The position numbers and the translations under genes were made by a program. Below the pieces are notes generated by a model. The model had not been told where the DNA came from. It ran no database searches and saw nothing but the letters and a program-made list of their open reading frames with translations. From Triangularia verruculosa (taxonomy: Eukaryota > Ascomycota > Sordariomycetes > Sordariales > Podosporaceae), in NCBI GenBank assembly GCA_033296885.1, contig MU864000.1, positions 44,631 through 108,630 of the forward strand: a stretch of DNA of 64,000 bases. Reading direction: 5' to 3'. Below are positions 21,451 through 32,200 of the stretch, piece after piece (the stretch's first letter is position 1; each line of letters starts with the position of its first letter).

Positions 21451-23442
21451 ATGCCGTTCTTTTCAGCGTCGTACCCGGCCATTTCACCGCCTAATTTACC
21501 ACCAAAAGAACACGATTACATCATCATCGGCGCCGGAACTGCCGGCTGTGTTCTGGCTTCCACGCTGTCTTCGGATCCCAACTCGACAGTCCTTCTTCTT
21601 GAAAAGGGCCACGAGCGCGACAACCTCCTCTCACGCAACCCGCTCCTTTCTCAGAACTTTGAGTTTCCCTGGCTTCAATCCATATGTCGCCTTTCAGAGC
21701 CTGTCCTTGGAGCTCGGCAGCAACGGGCCAAGATGTGGGCTGCTGAGGCGATGGGAGGCACGAGTAGGATCAACGGGTCATTATGGACTCGTGGCATACC
21801 TGCCGGTTACGATTCTTGGGCCCAAGAGTTTGGGCTGACCGAATGGAGCTGGGAGAAGGTTGAACCGTTCTTTGACAAAATCGAGGAAAATATACCGAGG
21901 AAGGAACCAGTCGAGGTTCTGGGGATGGTATCATATGTTGACAAGACTGCGGAAGCCATAGGCTTGTCTGTGGAGGAAGATCTCAACAGTCCGAGAGCGA
22001 AAGCACAAGCTTGTTTCAAGATGCACCAGACCGTAGATGAGAAGGGCAAGAAGGCATCCCAGAACAGGGTTTGGTTGGATGCAAAAACGGTAGAGGAGAG
22101 ACCAAACTTGACCATCGCCACGGGGTATGCAGCAACAAGGCTAGAAATGAGCTCAGCAGGCGCAAGGGTCGATGGAGTATGGGCCAGGGATGCCGCTGGA
22201 AAGCATCCGGGCTTGAAATTATTGAAGGCAAAGAGGGAGGTGATTGTCTGCAGCGGAGTCATTGGCACGCCACAACTCTTGATGATGAGGTACCATGCTC
22301 TCACCCTTGTGGCTTCCTGCCGATTGCGCCATCACGACAAAAAGTCACTAACGTACCTACCTCATCTATCTAGTGGCATCGGCCCTCGAGATCACCTCGG
22401 CGTCTTCAACATCCCCATTATTTCGGACCTAAAACAGGTAGGCCGTAATCTGACAGACCACGTCTCGTTTCCCATCATGTCTGAGATCCCCCGAAATCAT
22501 ACTCTGCATTTGCTACAAAACCCGTTTATCCTCATCTGGCAGCTACTCAAATGGTTGGTGTGGGGAAAAGGCCTCCTGGGCGCTTCCAGTACCCCGAGAA
22601 CGATATTTGTTCAAAGTACTGCTATCGAAGACAGCTCCATGTCGGTTCTTGACCAAAACCCAGATACTGGGAACTCTACTATGAACGCCCACGACACCGC
22701 CAACATTCCCAACATTGAGGTCATGATCACTCCAGTCAATACATTTTTAGAGGCTGTCATCCCCAACAAGTCTCTCACATCCTGGTACGCGACACTTGTC
22801 CAGCCCTTCTCGCGGGGTCAGGTCCAGCTTTCAGCCTCTGCACCTGGCAAGGACGGGGACGAGCCGACTCTCCAAATCATTTATCCGATGTTGACAGACG
22901 AGCGCGACCGGGCAGTCATGAGAAAAGCAATACGATTTAGCATGAGGCTTGCGGATGAGTTCGCCAAACAGTATCCTCATTCTGCAGCTTTGAGTTTCGC
23001 ACCAGGGATGGATCTTGAATACCTCGACTCTGCCATTGAGGCAAAATCTGACAAACCCAACGCTAAGAAGGGAGGCGCTGCGACAGGAGTTCCAGATGTT
23101 GCTCATCCCCACACCCAGATGTCTTCCTCGTCAACACAGCAAGGAATACAAGACGAACAGCACAGGATCAAGAGCTGGAAAACCGTGACGGATCAAGAGA
23201 TTGATGAATACGCTGACAGGGTGTGGGCCTCGGCTTTGCATGCCACCTCTACTTGTCGCATGTCTCTTTCGCCAGAGGACGGCGTGGTGGATCAACAGTT
23301 GAGAGTGCACGGCTTTGAGAACCTGAGGATTGCGGATGCCAGTGTATTTCCCATGATACCTAGTGCGCACACCATGGCGCCTACTGTCATGGTTGGAAGG
23401 AGGGTCGGGGAGATGATTCTGCAAGATGCGGGTCGGGTTTGA
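21451..23442 (+). CDS. GMC-family FAD oxidoreductase
   Basis: Exons 21451-22289 and 22374-23442 join through ATG AG|T GGC, restoring MMSGIGPRDHL, giving 635 residues. The FAD site DYIIIGAGTAGCVLASTLS (GxGxxG) is near the N-terminus. The second GMC signature region is GGTSRINGSLWTRG, and the third is REVIVCSGVIGTPQLLMMSG. The C-terminal part has LHATSTCRMS and LRIADASVFPMIPSAHTMAP, where GMC enzymes carry the catalytic His and a second His/Asn. No signal peptide is evident, so it is probably intracellular. Substrate (choline, aryl alcohol, glucose or other) is open. A Ser/Gln-rich insert (MSSSSTQQGIQDEQH) of about 60 residues before the last domain is unusual. An upstream extension exists only without an ATG, so the start is MPFFSASYP. 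Confidence 0.9.
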   Translation: MPFFSASYPAISPPNLPPKEHDYIIIGAGTAGCVLASTLSSDPNSTVLLLEKGHERDNLLSRNPLLSQNFEFPWLQSICRLSEPVLGARQQRAKMWAAEAMGGTSRINGSLWTRGIPAGYDSWAQEFGLTEWSWEKVEPFFDKIEENIPRKEPVEVLGMVSYVDKTAEAIGLSVEEDLNSPRAKAQACFKMHQTVDEKGKKASQNRVWLDAKTVEERPNLTIATGYAATRLEMSSAGARVDGVWARDAAGKHPGLKLLKAKREVIVCSGVIGTPQLLMMRYHALTLVASCRLRHHDKKSLTYLPHLSSGIGPRDHLGVFNIPIISDLKQVGRNLTDHVSFPIMSEIPRNHTLHLLQNPFILIWQLLKWLVWGKGLLGASSTPRTIFVQSTAIEDSSMSVLDQNPDTGNSTMNAHDTANIPNIEVMITPVNTFLEAVIPNKSLTSWYATLVQPFSRGQVQLSASAPGKDGDEPTLQIIYPMLTDERDRAVMRKAIRFSMRLADEFAKQYPHSAALSFAPGMDLEYLDSAIEAKSDKPNAKKGGAATGVPDVAHPHTQMSSSSTQQGIQDEQHRIKSWKTVTDQEIDEYADRVWASALHATSTCRMSLSPEDGVVDQQLRVHGFENLRIADASVFPMIPSAHTMAPTVMVGRRVGEMILQDAGRV

Positions 23443-23730
23443 CAGAAGCATACCTAAGTAGGTACCTGCCTATTGAGTCTTTGCATGGTACATGAGCATT
23501 TTGAAGCTACGTCCGGTATTCTTTTCTGAAAGAATATAACCTATGCGTGAAATGTAAGCCATGATGTAAACTTCAAGTTGATTGCCTCCACCAAGACGCT
23601 TTGATCCTATTTTAAATGATAACAGTGTTGTCTACCTTGGCAGTACAAAGTCAGCCAACTTTCCAACATACATCTCAAAAACATTCCGCTCTTGAAGAAA
23701 GTCAAACTCAAGGTGGATGTCAGCATTGCC

Positions 23731-25395
23731 TCAAGGCCAATCTTCCAGGTCTTGCTCGGTCAAAACAAACCTGCGCTCTCCGTCTTGCCACCGGCCATCA
23801 CCATCCATGTAGCGCAGCTCCATCAGTACAGTCATATACGCCTTGATATAAGAGTTGATTTGATCCCTCACCAGCTTGTCCTGCACCTCCCCAAACCCGA
23901 GATGCATCCTCACCATACCCACTCCATCCTCCCAAAGACCCACATCCTCAATGCTTTGTAGCTTTGAGATGACGCCGACGCGCATTTCCGCCGGAATAAC
24001 AGCTAGATGCTCTCTTGCTTTGTTCACTTCAGCTCTGCGCTGCTCGGCTTTGATCATTTGGAGGCGGGCCACAATATCCGCTTGAACTTCGGCCGGGACC
24101 CAAGACAGCTGAGCTTTTGATATTGCCAGTTCCGCAGCTCTTTGATTCTCGAGCGACTCCAGTTTCTTGCTCATGATGGCGAGTCTCTGCTCGAGAGTCT
24201 CGTTTTTCATCTCGAGAGCTGCCAAACGACTGTGGTGTGCTATGCGGTGGTTGGCGAGTGTGGTTACACGATTGTCGAACAGCTTCTTGGCATTGGGATT
24301 GGGGGCCTGATTGGAAGATGTTTCGAGGCCCTGGATGCGGGTGACGGCCGAGGCCGTGGAGCTCTCAACAACAGTAACGCGTGATCCAATCTCGTTGATG
24401 GATTTCTGGAAGCTGTCGAGTCTTGAGTGGAGCTTCTTCATGGCGAGCTGGCATTCCAAGCTTGATCCGTTGATGTTGGCTGTCAGGGAGTCGATATCAT
24501 GTTGGAGCGACTTGATTGAAGCAATGTACTCTTGCTTTCCAGCCGACGAAGCCTCGATGGACGACGTTGGCGGCAGAGAAAGTTGTTGCTTTGAAGATGG
24601 CTCCTTGGGGCCGCTTGGCTTGGGTTTACTGCCGAGGGTCCTGATGAGCCTTTCAAGATCGTCGTCAAATGGAATCTCGGCAATAACCGTTGGCTTCTGC
24701 ATGTTGCTATTTCGCCACGCAGGATCTGAAAGTGGAATACCTCTCCAGAACGGGTGGACTGGATACTCATCGATTTCATGTCCTGCGATTCCGTCCCGCC
24801 CTTTGCGCTGGATGTACCAATCAAAATTGACCTCGGCAAGACGCTTGATGAGATCTGCGGGGAAGAAACTGTCGGTGGTATCGAGAAACCTGAGCGCCTG
24901 TAACTCCTCGTAAAGAGGCAAGAATGGCATCAATCCGCTTATCCGCCGAGATTCCTTCCAACTGCCAAGTCGTCTCCAGTTCTTGATGCTTGCCAAAGAG
25001 TTCTTCAGTTGTGTCCACATAATGTGGCGATTCGCTTGAAACACCGTCTGGTTCGAACGAAGCAGCTGTCTGGTGACCACGCGCACGTCAAAGTCGAAGC
25101 GCAGGTCGGACCAGTGCTTGCGGATGCCCTCGACGAGCAACCGCACACCATCGTATTGGGTGACCAGCTCTTCAAGTCGATCACGGTTGCGGCGCCATTC
25201 AGTTTCGGAGAGCATTGAGCCTACAAGGTTGAGATCTGCTGTGAAGGGAGGCTGTTGGGTGTCATGGACGGTCTTGTTACTTCGGGGTCGTTTCGCAGTT
25301 GCTACGGTCGCGTCCGACGCGCCGTCACGCTTCAAGGTGGGCATTTGTGAGGATGCGGAGACGCGTGGTGGTGCTGATGGCGATATAATTAGCAT
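23731..25395 (-). CDS. Coiled-coil protein of unknown function
   Basis: A single exon of 554 residues from ATG at 25395. A second ATG 17 codons in (MPTLKRDGASD) is an equally good start. The first 60 residues are basic and disordered (AKRPRSNKT, a possible nuclear signal). Residues of about 60-230 are alpha-helical with a Trp/Arg-rich block (IKNWRRLGSWKESRR, FDWYIQRKGRDGIAGHE). About 270-440 is coiled coil (SLQHDIDSLTANINGS, LEMKNETLEQRLAIMSKKLE). The C-terminus ends FVLTEQDLEDWP. I do not recognise the family. It lies directly beside the AT-rich transposon block, and the AT shift begins about 50 bases upstream of its start, so its promoter may be partly repeat-derived. Confidence 0.7.
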   Translation of the reverse strand: MLIISPSAPPRVSASSQMPTLKRDGASDATVATAKRPRSNKTVHDTQQPPFTADLNLVGSMLSETEWRRNRDRLEELVTQYDGVRLLVEGIRKHWSDLRFDFDVRVVTRQLLRSNQTVFQANRHIMWTQLKNSLASIKNWRRLGSWKESRRISGLMPFLPLYEELQALRFLDTTDSFFPADLIKRLAEVNFDWYIQRKGRDGIAGHEIDEYPVHPFWRGIPLSDPAWRNSNMQKPTVIAEIPFDDDLERLIRTLGSKPKPSGPKEPSSKQQLSLPPTSSIEASSAGKQEYIASIKSLQHDIDSLTANINGSSLECQLAMKKLHSRLDSFQKSINEIGSRVTVVESSTASAVTRIQGLETSSNQAPNPNAKKLFDNRVTTLANHRIAHHSRLAALEMKNETLEQRLAIMSKKLESLENQRAAELAISKAQLSWVPAEVQADIVARLQMIKAEQRRAEVNKAREHLAVIPAEMRVGVISKLQSIEDVGLWEDGVGMVRMHLGFGEVQDKLVRDQINSYIKAYMTVLMELRYMDGDGRWQDGERRFVLTEQDLEDWP

Positions 25396-25439
25396 CAGAC
25401 TTGAAGACAGCTATAGAAACACTTTCAGAATAAAACAAT

Positions 25440-25828
25440 CATAGTACTTACCTATATAGTCACACCCGATACATTTTTTAGCTCAGTCCGTATTAGTTTT
25501 ATAAGGTAAATAAAAGGTAAGTACAGTAAGTATTACCTTAAGTTAAAGTAAGTTTAAGGACCGTTCGGCTATACTTACTATAATTAAAACTAATTATAAC
25601 TTTTATTTTCTCTTTATATATATTAAAAGCCCGTTATTAAACCTATTAAAACTACTATTTATATTAAAATTATAATTTTAAATATAAACGAATTTATTTA
25701 TTTTTCTAATAAAAAAATATTTATAAATTATTATCTTTACAAATATTTAATTAAATAACTTTAATTATTATAATTTAAAAATTATATAAAAATAGTAATA
25801 ATATATATAGTAAATTACTTATCCGTTA
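25440..25828. other. AT-rich, RIP-like flank of the transposon nest
   Basis: Sequence rich in TTA/TAA with no open frame. It lies outside the pogo inverted repeat and so belongs to an older, unrecognised repeat into which the pogo element jumped. Confidence 0.5.
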
Positions 25829-25875
25829 ACGTGCATGATAAGCGAGTTAGCCAGACAAGCGAGTTAGCCACTTTC
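25829..25875. repeat. Left terminal inverted repeat of the pogo-like element
   Basis: 47 bases, identical in reverse complement to the reassembled right end. It has not been altered by RIP although the interior has. Confidence 0.85.
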
Positions 25876-25903
25876 TACTACCTCACTATAACTACCCTCA
25901 ATT

Positions 25904-27589
25904 GCGCAACTACAATACTAAGAAATAACAATAACTGAATCAGAAACAGATGAATCAGATGATTCTGCAGCCTCCTAGCACGTACGTATATTATAGCCAG
26001 GCTTGCCGCACACACCACAGCACCGAATCTTCGTACGAGACTCCCCTGCACCACCACCACTTTGTCGTATTTCCTGGGCTACCTACTCACCCACAGCTTT
26101 TTAATCCAGTAGATCCTATACCTCTTATACAGTAAGTGACCCTCCAAGCTGTACACGTGTTTTTTTAGCTCTCCGTCTCTTATTAAGCTCCTCATTGGCC
26201 TTGCGTAGCGAAGAGACCTCTATACGGAGAAGAGCTACCTTATATATTATACCTATTACTCCCTTAGTAAATTAGTCTATAGCGGTTAATATTGAGGTTA
26301 GAGAGCTACCCTAATAATTAGAAATTCGAGTTTTAATAAGCACTGACTATAAGGTAGCCTCCCGAGGGTTATATAGCGTTTGAGAGACCTAAGGTAGTAC
26401 TGTAGTTGGGTTCGAAGCTAGAGGTATTAGAGTCTGAATATATATCTAGCTTAAATATTATCCTCTTTAAGTTATAGAGTATAAAGCCGACTTTAATAAA
26501 ACTACCCTAGATATTCTTTTCTATAATCGAAGTAAAAAATACTTTTTTAAATATATAAAGAAACTCTAATTTACTAATATATATAATATTTATCCGCATT
26601 AACTATTTAATTTAGCGGCTATATGCCTTCTTTAATAACGTAAAATAACTAATATCTAATAACTAAAGTATATAGGAAGAGTATAGAGGTATATATAATA
26701 TAATAATATTATATTTCCGGTAATAGATTTTAAATTCTTCGGAGTAATAGCTTTTATAATTATTAAGGATTAATAACCGATATTTACCTTTCGTATAAAA
26801 TACTATATAGAAATCGAAATAATAAATCTAATTTATACCTTTTTTATTAATAATTTAACTATTATCGGTTATTATAATATACTAAATAGCCGGAAGGCTA
26901 CACTTTTAATATTAATTAGTAAGGTAATATTATCTAATTAAAATAATAAATAATAAAATAACTTAACTTAAAATATTTACGCCCTAAATAACCGTAATTT
27001 ATTTACAATTATTAAATTAAACCTATTTAGCTTTATTATAACCATTAAAAGTTATAACGACTATAATAACGACGATAATACCTATTATAAACCTAATCTC
27101 GTTAAAGTTATAAATATCGTTATCTATAATACCGTATTTAACCTTAGTATTCTATATAAACGTAAATTACTCGTTAATAACCTTTAGATTTTTATATTTA
27201 GCCCTTTAATAATTATATTTACGTATAAAATACATCCGAAGTTTTAATTAACGCTTAACGAAGTTATAAGCCTATCGTACGTTAATAAGAGGTATATTAC
27301 GTTCGTATAATAATCGGTTAGCTATATCTTCTACGTAATAAAGCCGAGGATAAAATGCACGCGTATAAAGCTTAATTATATATTGAATAATCGTTTACTC
27401 CTTTAAATCGGTAAACTTATGCGAATTAGTTAGAATATCTCGTCGTATAGGCCGGCCAGCGCGTCGGTTTCGAAGGGTATCCTTATTAATGTTATAGATC
27501 TCTGCTGCGGCTCGGTTACTGAGCTTTGGGTTCCTTTATATAGCTTCGAGTGCTAGATTTACCCTGGCTTCGTACGAAAGGGTTTCCAT
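25904..27589 (-). pseudogene. RIP-inactivated pogo-family transposase
   Basis: The N-terminus from ATG at 27589 reads METLSYEARVNLALEAI, a stop, then RNPKLSNRAAAEIYNINKDT, the HTH-psq DNA-binding fold of pogo/CENP-B-type transposases. The C-terminus reads CCGVCGKPGYNIRTC followed by a stop and an acidic Ser/Asp tail. This is a CCHC-type zinc knuckle in which His has become Tyr. In between, the frame is lost to TAA/TAG codons and AT-rich drift. The changes are all consistent with C-to-T/G-to-A. Only the outer 200-300 bases at each end keep readable coding sequence. Confidence 0.75.
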
Positions 27590-27640
27590 TGTTAGTTGTG
27601 GAAGAATTTGGCGTTTTGTGTGGAGGAAGCGTGTCGCGTG

Positions 27641-27683
27641 GAAAGTGGCTAACTCGCTTGTCTGGCTAACTCGCTTATCATGC
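27641..27683. repeat. Right terminal inverted repeat of the pogo-like element, inner 43 bases
   Basis: It continues after the Gypsy insertion at 35215-35218 (ACGT, then TA). The junction base pairs CATGC are duplicated by the Gypsy insertion. Confidence 0.85.
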
Positions 27684-28145
27684 TGTGACGAACCCCTATC
27701 CAGAACCTCTGAAAGGGATACTAGTCGAAGGCGCTTCTAGATAACCTGGTTCGGTACAGCTAAACAGTGTACAACAAATGGCTTGTCTCAATCACAATAG
27801 TCAAGATACCAACGATTGTAACTTGTATTGCATACTGCGGAACTATCTGCTAGCCATCTAGTTCCTCCGTATATATAGACCTTGGGACCGTGGACCGTTG
27901 ACCTCCAGACGGTCCTCGGTCCTCACCTCATTGGCTTCTCCTGGACCGTGGACCGTTGACTTCCAGACGGTCCTCGGTCCTTACCTAATTGGCTCTTTCT
28001 GGACCGTGGACCGTAAGCCCCGCCGCGGTCCCCGGTCCAGCTCCCATTGGTTCCTTCTGGACTATGGCCCGTGAGCCCTGCCCCAGTCCCCGGTCTAGCC
28101 TTTATTGGTTCGCCTATTCCCCCACCTTATACCAAAACCGTAATA
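27684..28145 (-). repeat. 3' LTR of the Gypsy element
   Basis: 462 bases, little affected by RIP except for its last 5 bases. It contains a TATATATA box near 27871 and four 58-bp repeats. Confidence 0.88.
27885..28116. repeat. Four tandem 58-bp GC-rich repeats inside the LTR
   Basis: Units begin at about 27885, 27943, 28001 and 28059, each opening with GGACCGTGGACCG or a variant and containing a CGGTCCTCGGTCC-type palindromic block and a C/T-A-TTGG box. The same array occurs in the other LTR at an offset of 7,064 bases. The first two units are the most alike. Confidence 0.8.
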
Positions 28146-28195
28146 TGATGCTCCCTCTCCAGGCCGAAGTCCCTGCAGCCTAGTTTCTTATTACA

Positions 28196-28905
28196 TTGCT
28201 AATACTATATGAGTCTCTTTCCTTTATACTATCTTTTATTATATCTAACCGCGTACAGAAACGTCATCGTAAAACTAAAGAGTTTTCTTCCCTCGCCTCG
28301 CGAATCTTTCGCCGCGGTTCTAAAGTTATATCTTACTTTACTTACTTTACTTCCGAGATTCCTTACTGTATAACCTCCGACTCTTCGCGTTACTCCGAAT
28401 ATATACGTTGTAAAATCCCTTACAATGGCTTTAATGTAGGCTCCGCTTATAGGTATATCCTCCCTCATCCTCTTATCCTTATTAACTACTTTAATTTCCC
28501 GAGCTATAGAGGAGTAAGATAAATTAGAGCGTAAGGAGTAAGAGCTCGAAGACCAGCTCTCTTAATTAACCGCTAAACTCCTCCGGGTAAAACGAATACG
28601 TCGCTCTCTTCGCTCCCAGGAAGAGCAGTTATTCGCGCGCGGTATCTAGGAAGAAGATGCCCAGGTAACGCAGTCCTCTACTACTATCCCGCCGGAACCT
28701 TCCTCCGGGGCCTCCCTTCGGCCTACTACCGCCCAGAACGCTACTCCGTAAGATCCTCTCACCTTAGGTCCCTCCCTGGGCCTCGACTAGTTCTTTAACT
28801 TCCCACTAGATCTTAGTCTTAATGGTCCTTCCTTCTTAGCCGGTTAGGATACCGCCGGTAGAACTCCTCTAACTTCTTACGGCAATTAAGGTACGTAGTA
28901 CTAAT
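28196..28905 (+). pseudogene. Antisense Cys-rich/coiled-coil ORF relic inside the Gypsy element
   Basis: On the strand opposite to pol, between integrase and the 3' LTR, a frame stays open for 108 codons and continues with only RIP-type stops. It reads RKTKEFSSLASRIFRRGSKV, then CITSDSSRYSEYIRCKIPYN, where Tyr at regular places suggests mutated Cys (a zinc-binding pattern). A charged helix follows (ELEDQL...LRVKRIRRSLRSQEEQ), then a Pro/Ser/Thr-rich end. The codon pattern and the low number of stops compared with other frames suggest a real former gene. The function is unknown. Confidence 0.5.
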
Positions 28906-28931
28906 TATAGGTAGGTCCCTAGATCTTTATT

Positions 28932-29002
28932 AATCTTATAGTATAGTATATAGTACGTTGACTACTACGTCGGAGGTACAGGTTCGATTCCCGTCGAGGT
29001 TC
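28932..29002 (+). tRNA. tRNA-like relic, RIP-mutated
   Basis: The T-arm is ACAGGTTCGATTCCCGT, a standard TTCGATT loop with one mispair that a single G-to-A change explains. The 3' acceptor strand CGAGGTT is complementary to AATCTTA at the 5' end if three C-to-T/G-to-A changes are allowed. A GTAT..GTAC D-stem is present. A five-pair anticodon stem, TTGAC with GTCGG, can form, but the loop has 6 rather than 7 bases, so the anticodon is unclear. It is not a working tRNA gene; it could be a tRNA pseudogene or the head of a SINE. Confidence 0.4.
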
Positions 29003-29263
29003 CTCAATATCTAAATTTATAAGTACCTTCCGTAATTTAAACACTAATCTTTTTAATAGTTTAATTAACTTAGGTCGGTCTAGGTATTACCGATAGAATT
29101 CTTTTAATTTATCTAAGTAATTTAAATTTATCGATAATTTCTATAAGTTATCCGTAACTGGATAATCTAACTAACTAACTAAATACTCTAATTATCCTTT
29201 ATTAAACCGTAAATCTAATATTTCTTTTATATTATACTTCTTTTCTTTATCCTCCGCTATCTC

Positions 29264-32200
29264 CTAAATATTAACTTTACTTACCGGTAATACAGGTTCT
29301 AAAAGTAAGATATAAAAAGTATATAACCGTAGACGTATCGTACTAAATAGCTCTAACTCGAATACCGTCTCCGATACCTTCCTCTTAACCTTAAATAAAC
29401 CTACTCTCCTATAATCTAGCTTCTTACTAAGTCTTTTAATATATAAATTATATATAGAAAAGAATACTATATCCCCTCCTTTAAAACGAGGTCCTTTAAG
29501 CTTTTTAGAATTATAATATTTCCGTATCCTTTCCTTTATAAACTCTAGTTCTTCTTTAAACTTACTATAAAGTATATATAACTTATCTACCTTAACCGCA
29601 GCCCTAAGTACCTCCATATTAGGTCCTTAGCGTAGGTCTACCTTATATCCGTAGTTTATAAAGAAGGATATAACTTTCGTTATTTCTATTAGTAATATAT
29701 TATATATTAACTATACCGTAAGTAATAATTTAACTTAATTATCTTACTCGAAATTAATATAATTCCGTAAATACTATTCCACGATCTAATTAAACCGTTC
29801 TATCTAACCGTCTATTTAAAGGTAATAAACCGAAGACGCCTTACTTACTACCCCTAACCTTATTATTAACGCTTTCTAAAACTTTGATATAAACTTAATA
29901 TCGTAGTCTATAATAAACTCCTTTAGCTATATATATATTAATATAATATACCGTAATACTATATCCGCTAATTACTCTACTAATTAAGTCTCTTTATAAA
30001 GTAAAAAATATACTTATTTAGTAAGCCTATCGATTACCGTTAATATACTATCGTACTTAACGCCGGTTACTATATCCCTAGATTCTAATAACTTAGTAAT
30101 AAAGTCTATTATAATTAAACTCTATAACCGTTCGGCTATTAATAATAGCTCCAGAAATCTATAAAGCTTATACCTCGCAACCCTTATTCTCTCGTATATA
30201 TAATATAACTAGATAGCTTCCTTAACGTCGTCCTTAATCCTCGGCTAATCAAAGTGTTACTTAATCTTTTCTATAATCTTAGTAATACCCATATATCCTC
30301 CGAACTTCAACTTATAGATCTCTATCACTAATGCCGTCCTAGCACCTAGCTCTATATAGGCCCGGTTCTTATACTACAGTCGTCCCTAACTATCCTTCTA
30401 AATACCTTACAGCTCTAGCTTTTCCTACCAATATTACTCCGTAATATCGTTACCTAACTTCCCTTAATACTTACTAGAAGTAACTTACTCACGATACACT
30501 ACACAACACTCCATCTACAGCTAAAGTAAATACTTAAGGATACCCTCCGGCGTCTCCTTAAATAATAATAATAACTCCCTAAGTACATCCTTATAATAGT
30601 CGGCTTACCAACTAAGTACATCTACCCTAGCATTCTCCGAACCCTTCTTATAATTAATCTGGAAATTAAATTCCGAGAGAAACTTTAATTATCGGGTTTA
30701 CTATATATTAAGGACCTTTATAGTAATAAAATACCGTAGGTTTTTATAATCCGTATAAACCTATATTTTATAATTAATACTATTAAGGTATAACCTCCAC
30801 TCTTCGAATACCTCGATAATAATAAATAGCTCCTTATTATAAATTAAATAGTTTTAACGAACCCCCTTTAACTTCTTCGAGAAAAAGGCTACTAAATATA
30901 GCTTTCCGTCGTCGTTTCGCTAACCTAATTATCCTCTAATCGTATAATCTAATATATCAGCCTCAACCTCGAACAGTCAACTAAAGTCTAATAATTTAAG
31001 TACCGGGTCCTTTAAAATAGCCTCTTTTAACTCCTAAAAGGCCTACTTTTCTTCCTACCCCTATTAAAACTCTACGTCCTTCTTAATTAAATAATTAAAT
31101 AAACGTACGATACCCGCATACCCCCGGATAAATATCCGATAGAAATTAATAAACCTTAAAAACTCCCTAATATATATCTATAACTACGGCATAAGCTAAT
31201 CCTTAATAACCGTAATCTTCTTAAGCTCTATATAAACCTTACCTAACGATATTAAATATCCCAAATATACTATTTTCTATACGTAGAATTTACTTTTCTC
31301 TTTATTTACCGAAAGTCCGGTTCTGTATAACACGTCAAATATCTCTCGTATATACCGCTTATACTCTTCTAAAGTATATAAGTAGATAAAAATATCGTCG
31401 AAATAATATACTATTATTTTATTAAGGTATTTCCGGATCGTATAATCGACGAAAAATTAAAATATCGCGGGTATATTAATAAGCCCAAATAATATTATAA
31501 GGTATTCGAAATAACTATAAAGTATATGAAACGTTGTTTTTTATTTATCTCCTTCTTTAATCCGTATATAAACGTACCCGACCGGTATATCTAAGTATAT
31601 AAACTATTATGCCTTAACTAATTAACTCCGTAACCTAGATATTAATAATAGCGGATAGTTATTTTTTACCGTCTTATTATTTAACTAGCGGTAATCTATA
31701 TACAGTCGTAAACTACCGTCCTTCTTTAGTATAAAGAAAACGGGGTATCCTACTAGCGATATAAACTCCTTAATATACCCTCTCTTTAAATTCTCGTCTA
31801 AATATTTCCGTAATTCTTTACTTTATTTATCGTTAATATAGTAAACCTTAAATAGCTATAACTTAACTCCTTCTTTTAACTTAATCTTATAGTCCTACGG
31901 TCCTCGTTCTAGAAGTCCCTTTAAATACTTAGCCGTAAAGGCTAGGTATCTTTGATATTCCACCGGTACCGCCTTTTTCTCGCCTTTTTCTACATTATTA
32001 TAATAGGTATACTTATTAACCTCCGATATCTTTACTAACGTCGTTAACCTTATTTCTTCGATCTTACTGCCTATATTAACGGAGTACACCATTACTTCTT
32101 AGGCTCTTTACGGTAGTGCCGTAAAGGGTACTTATCCCGTACGCTACTCTAATTATACTTCTAATCTCCCATCGTTAGTTAAATACTTCCGATCTTCCCT

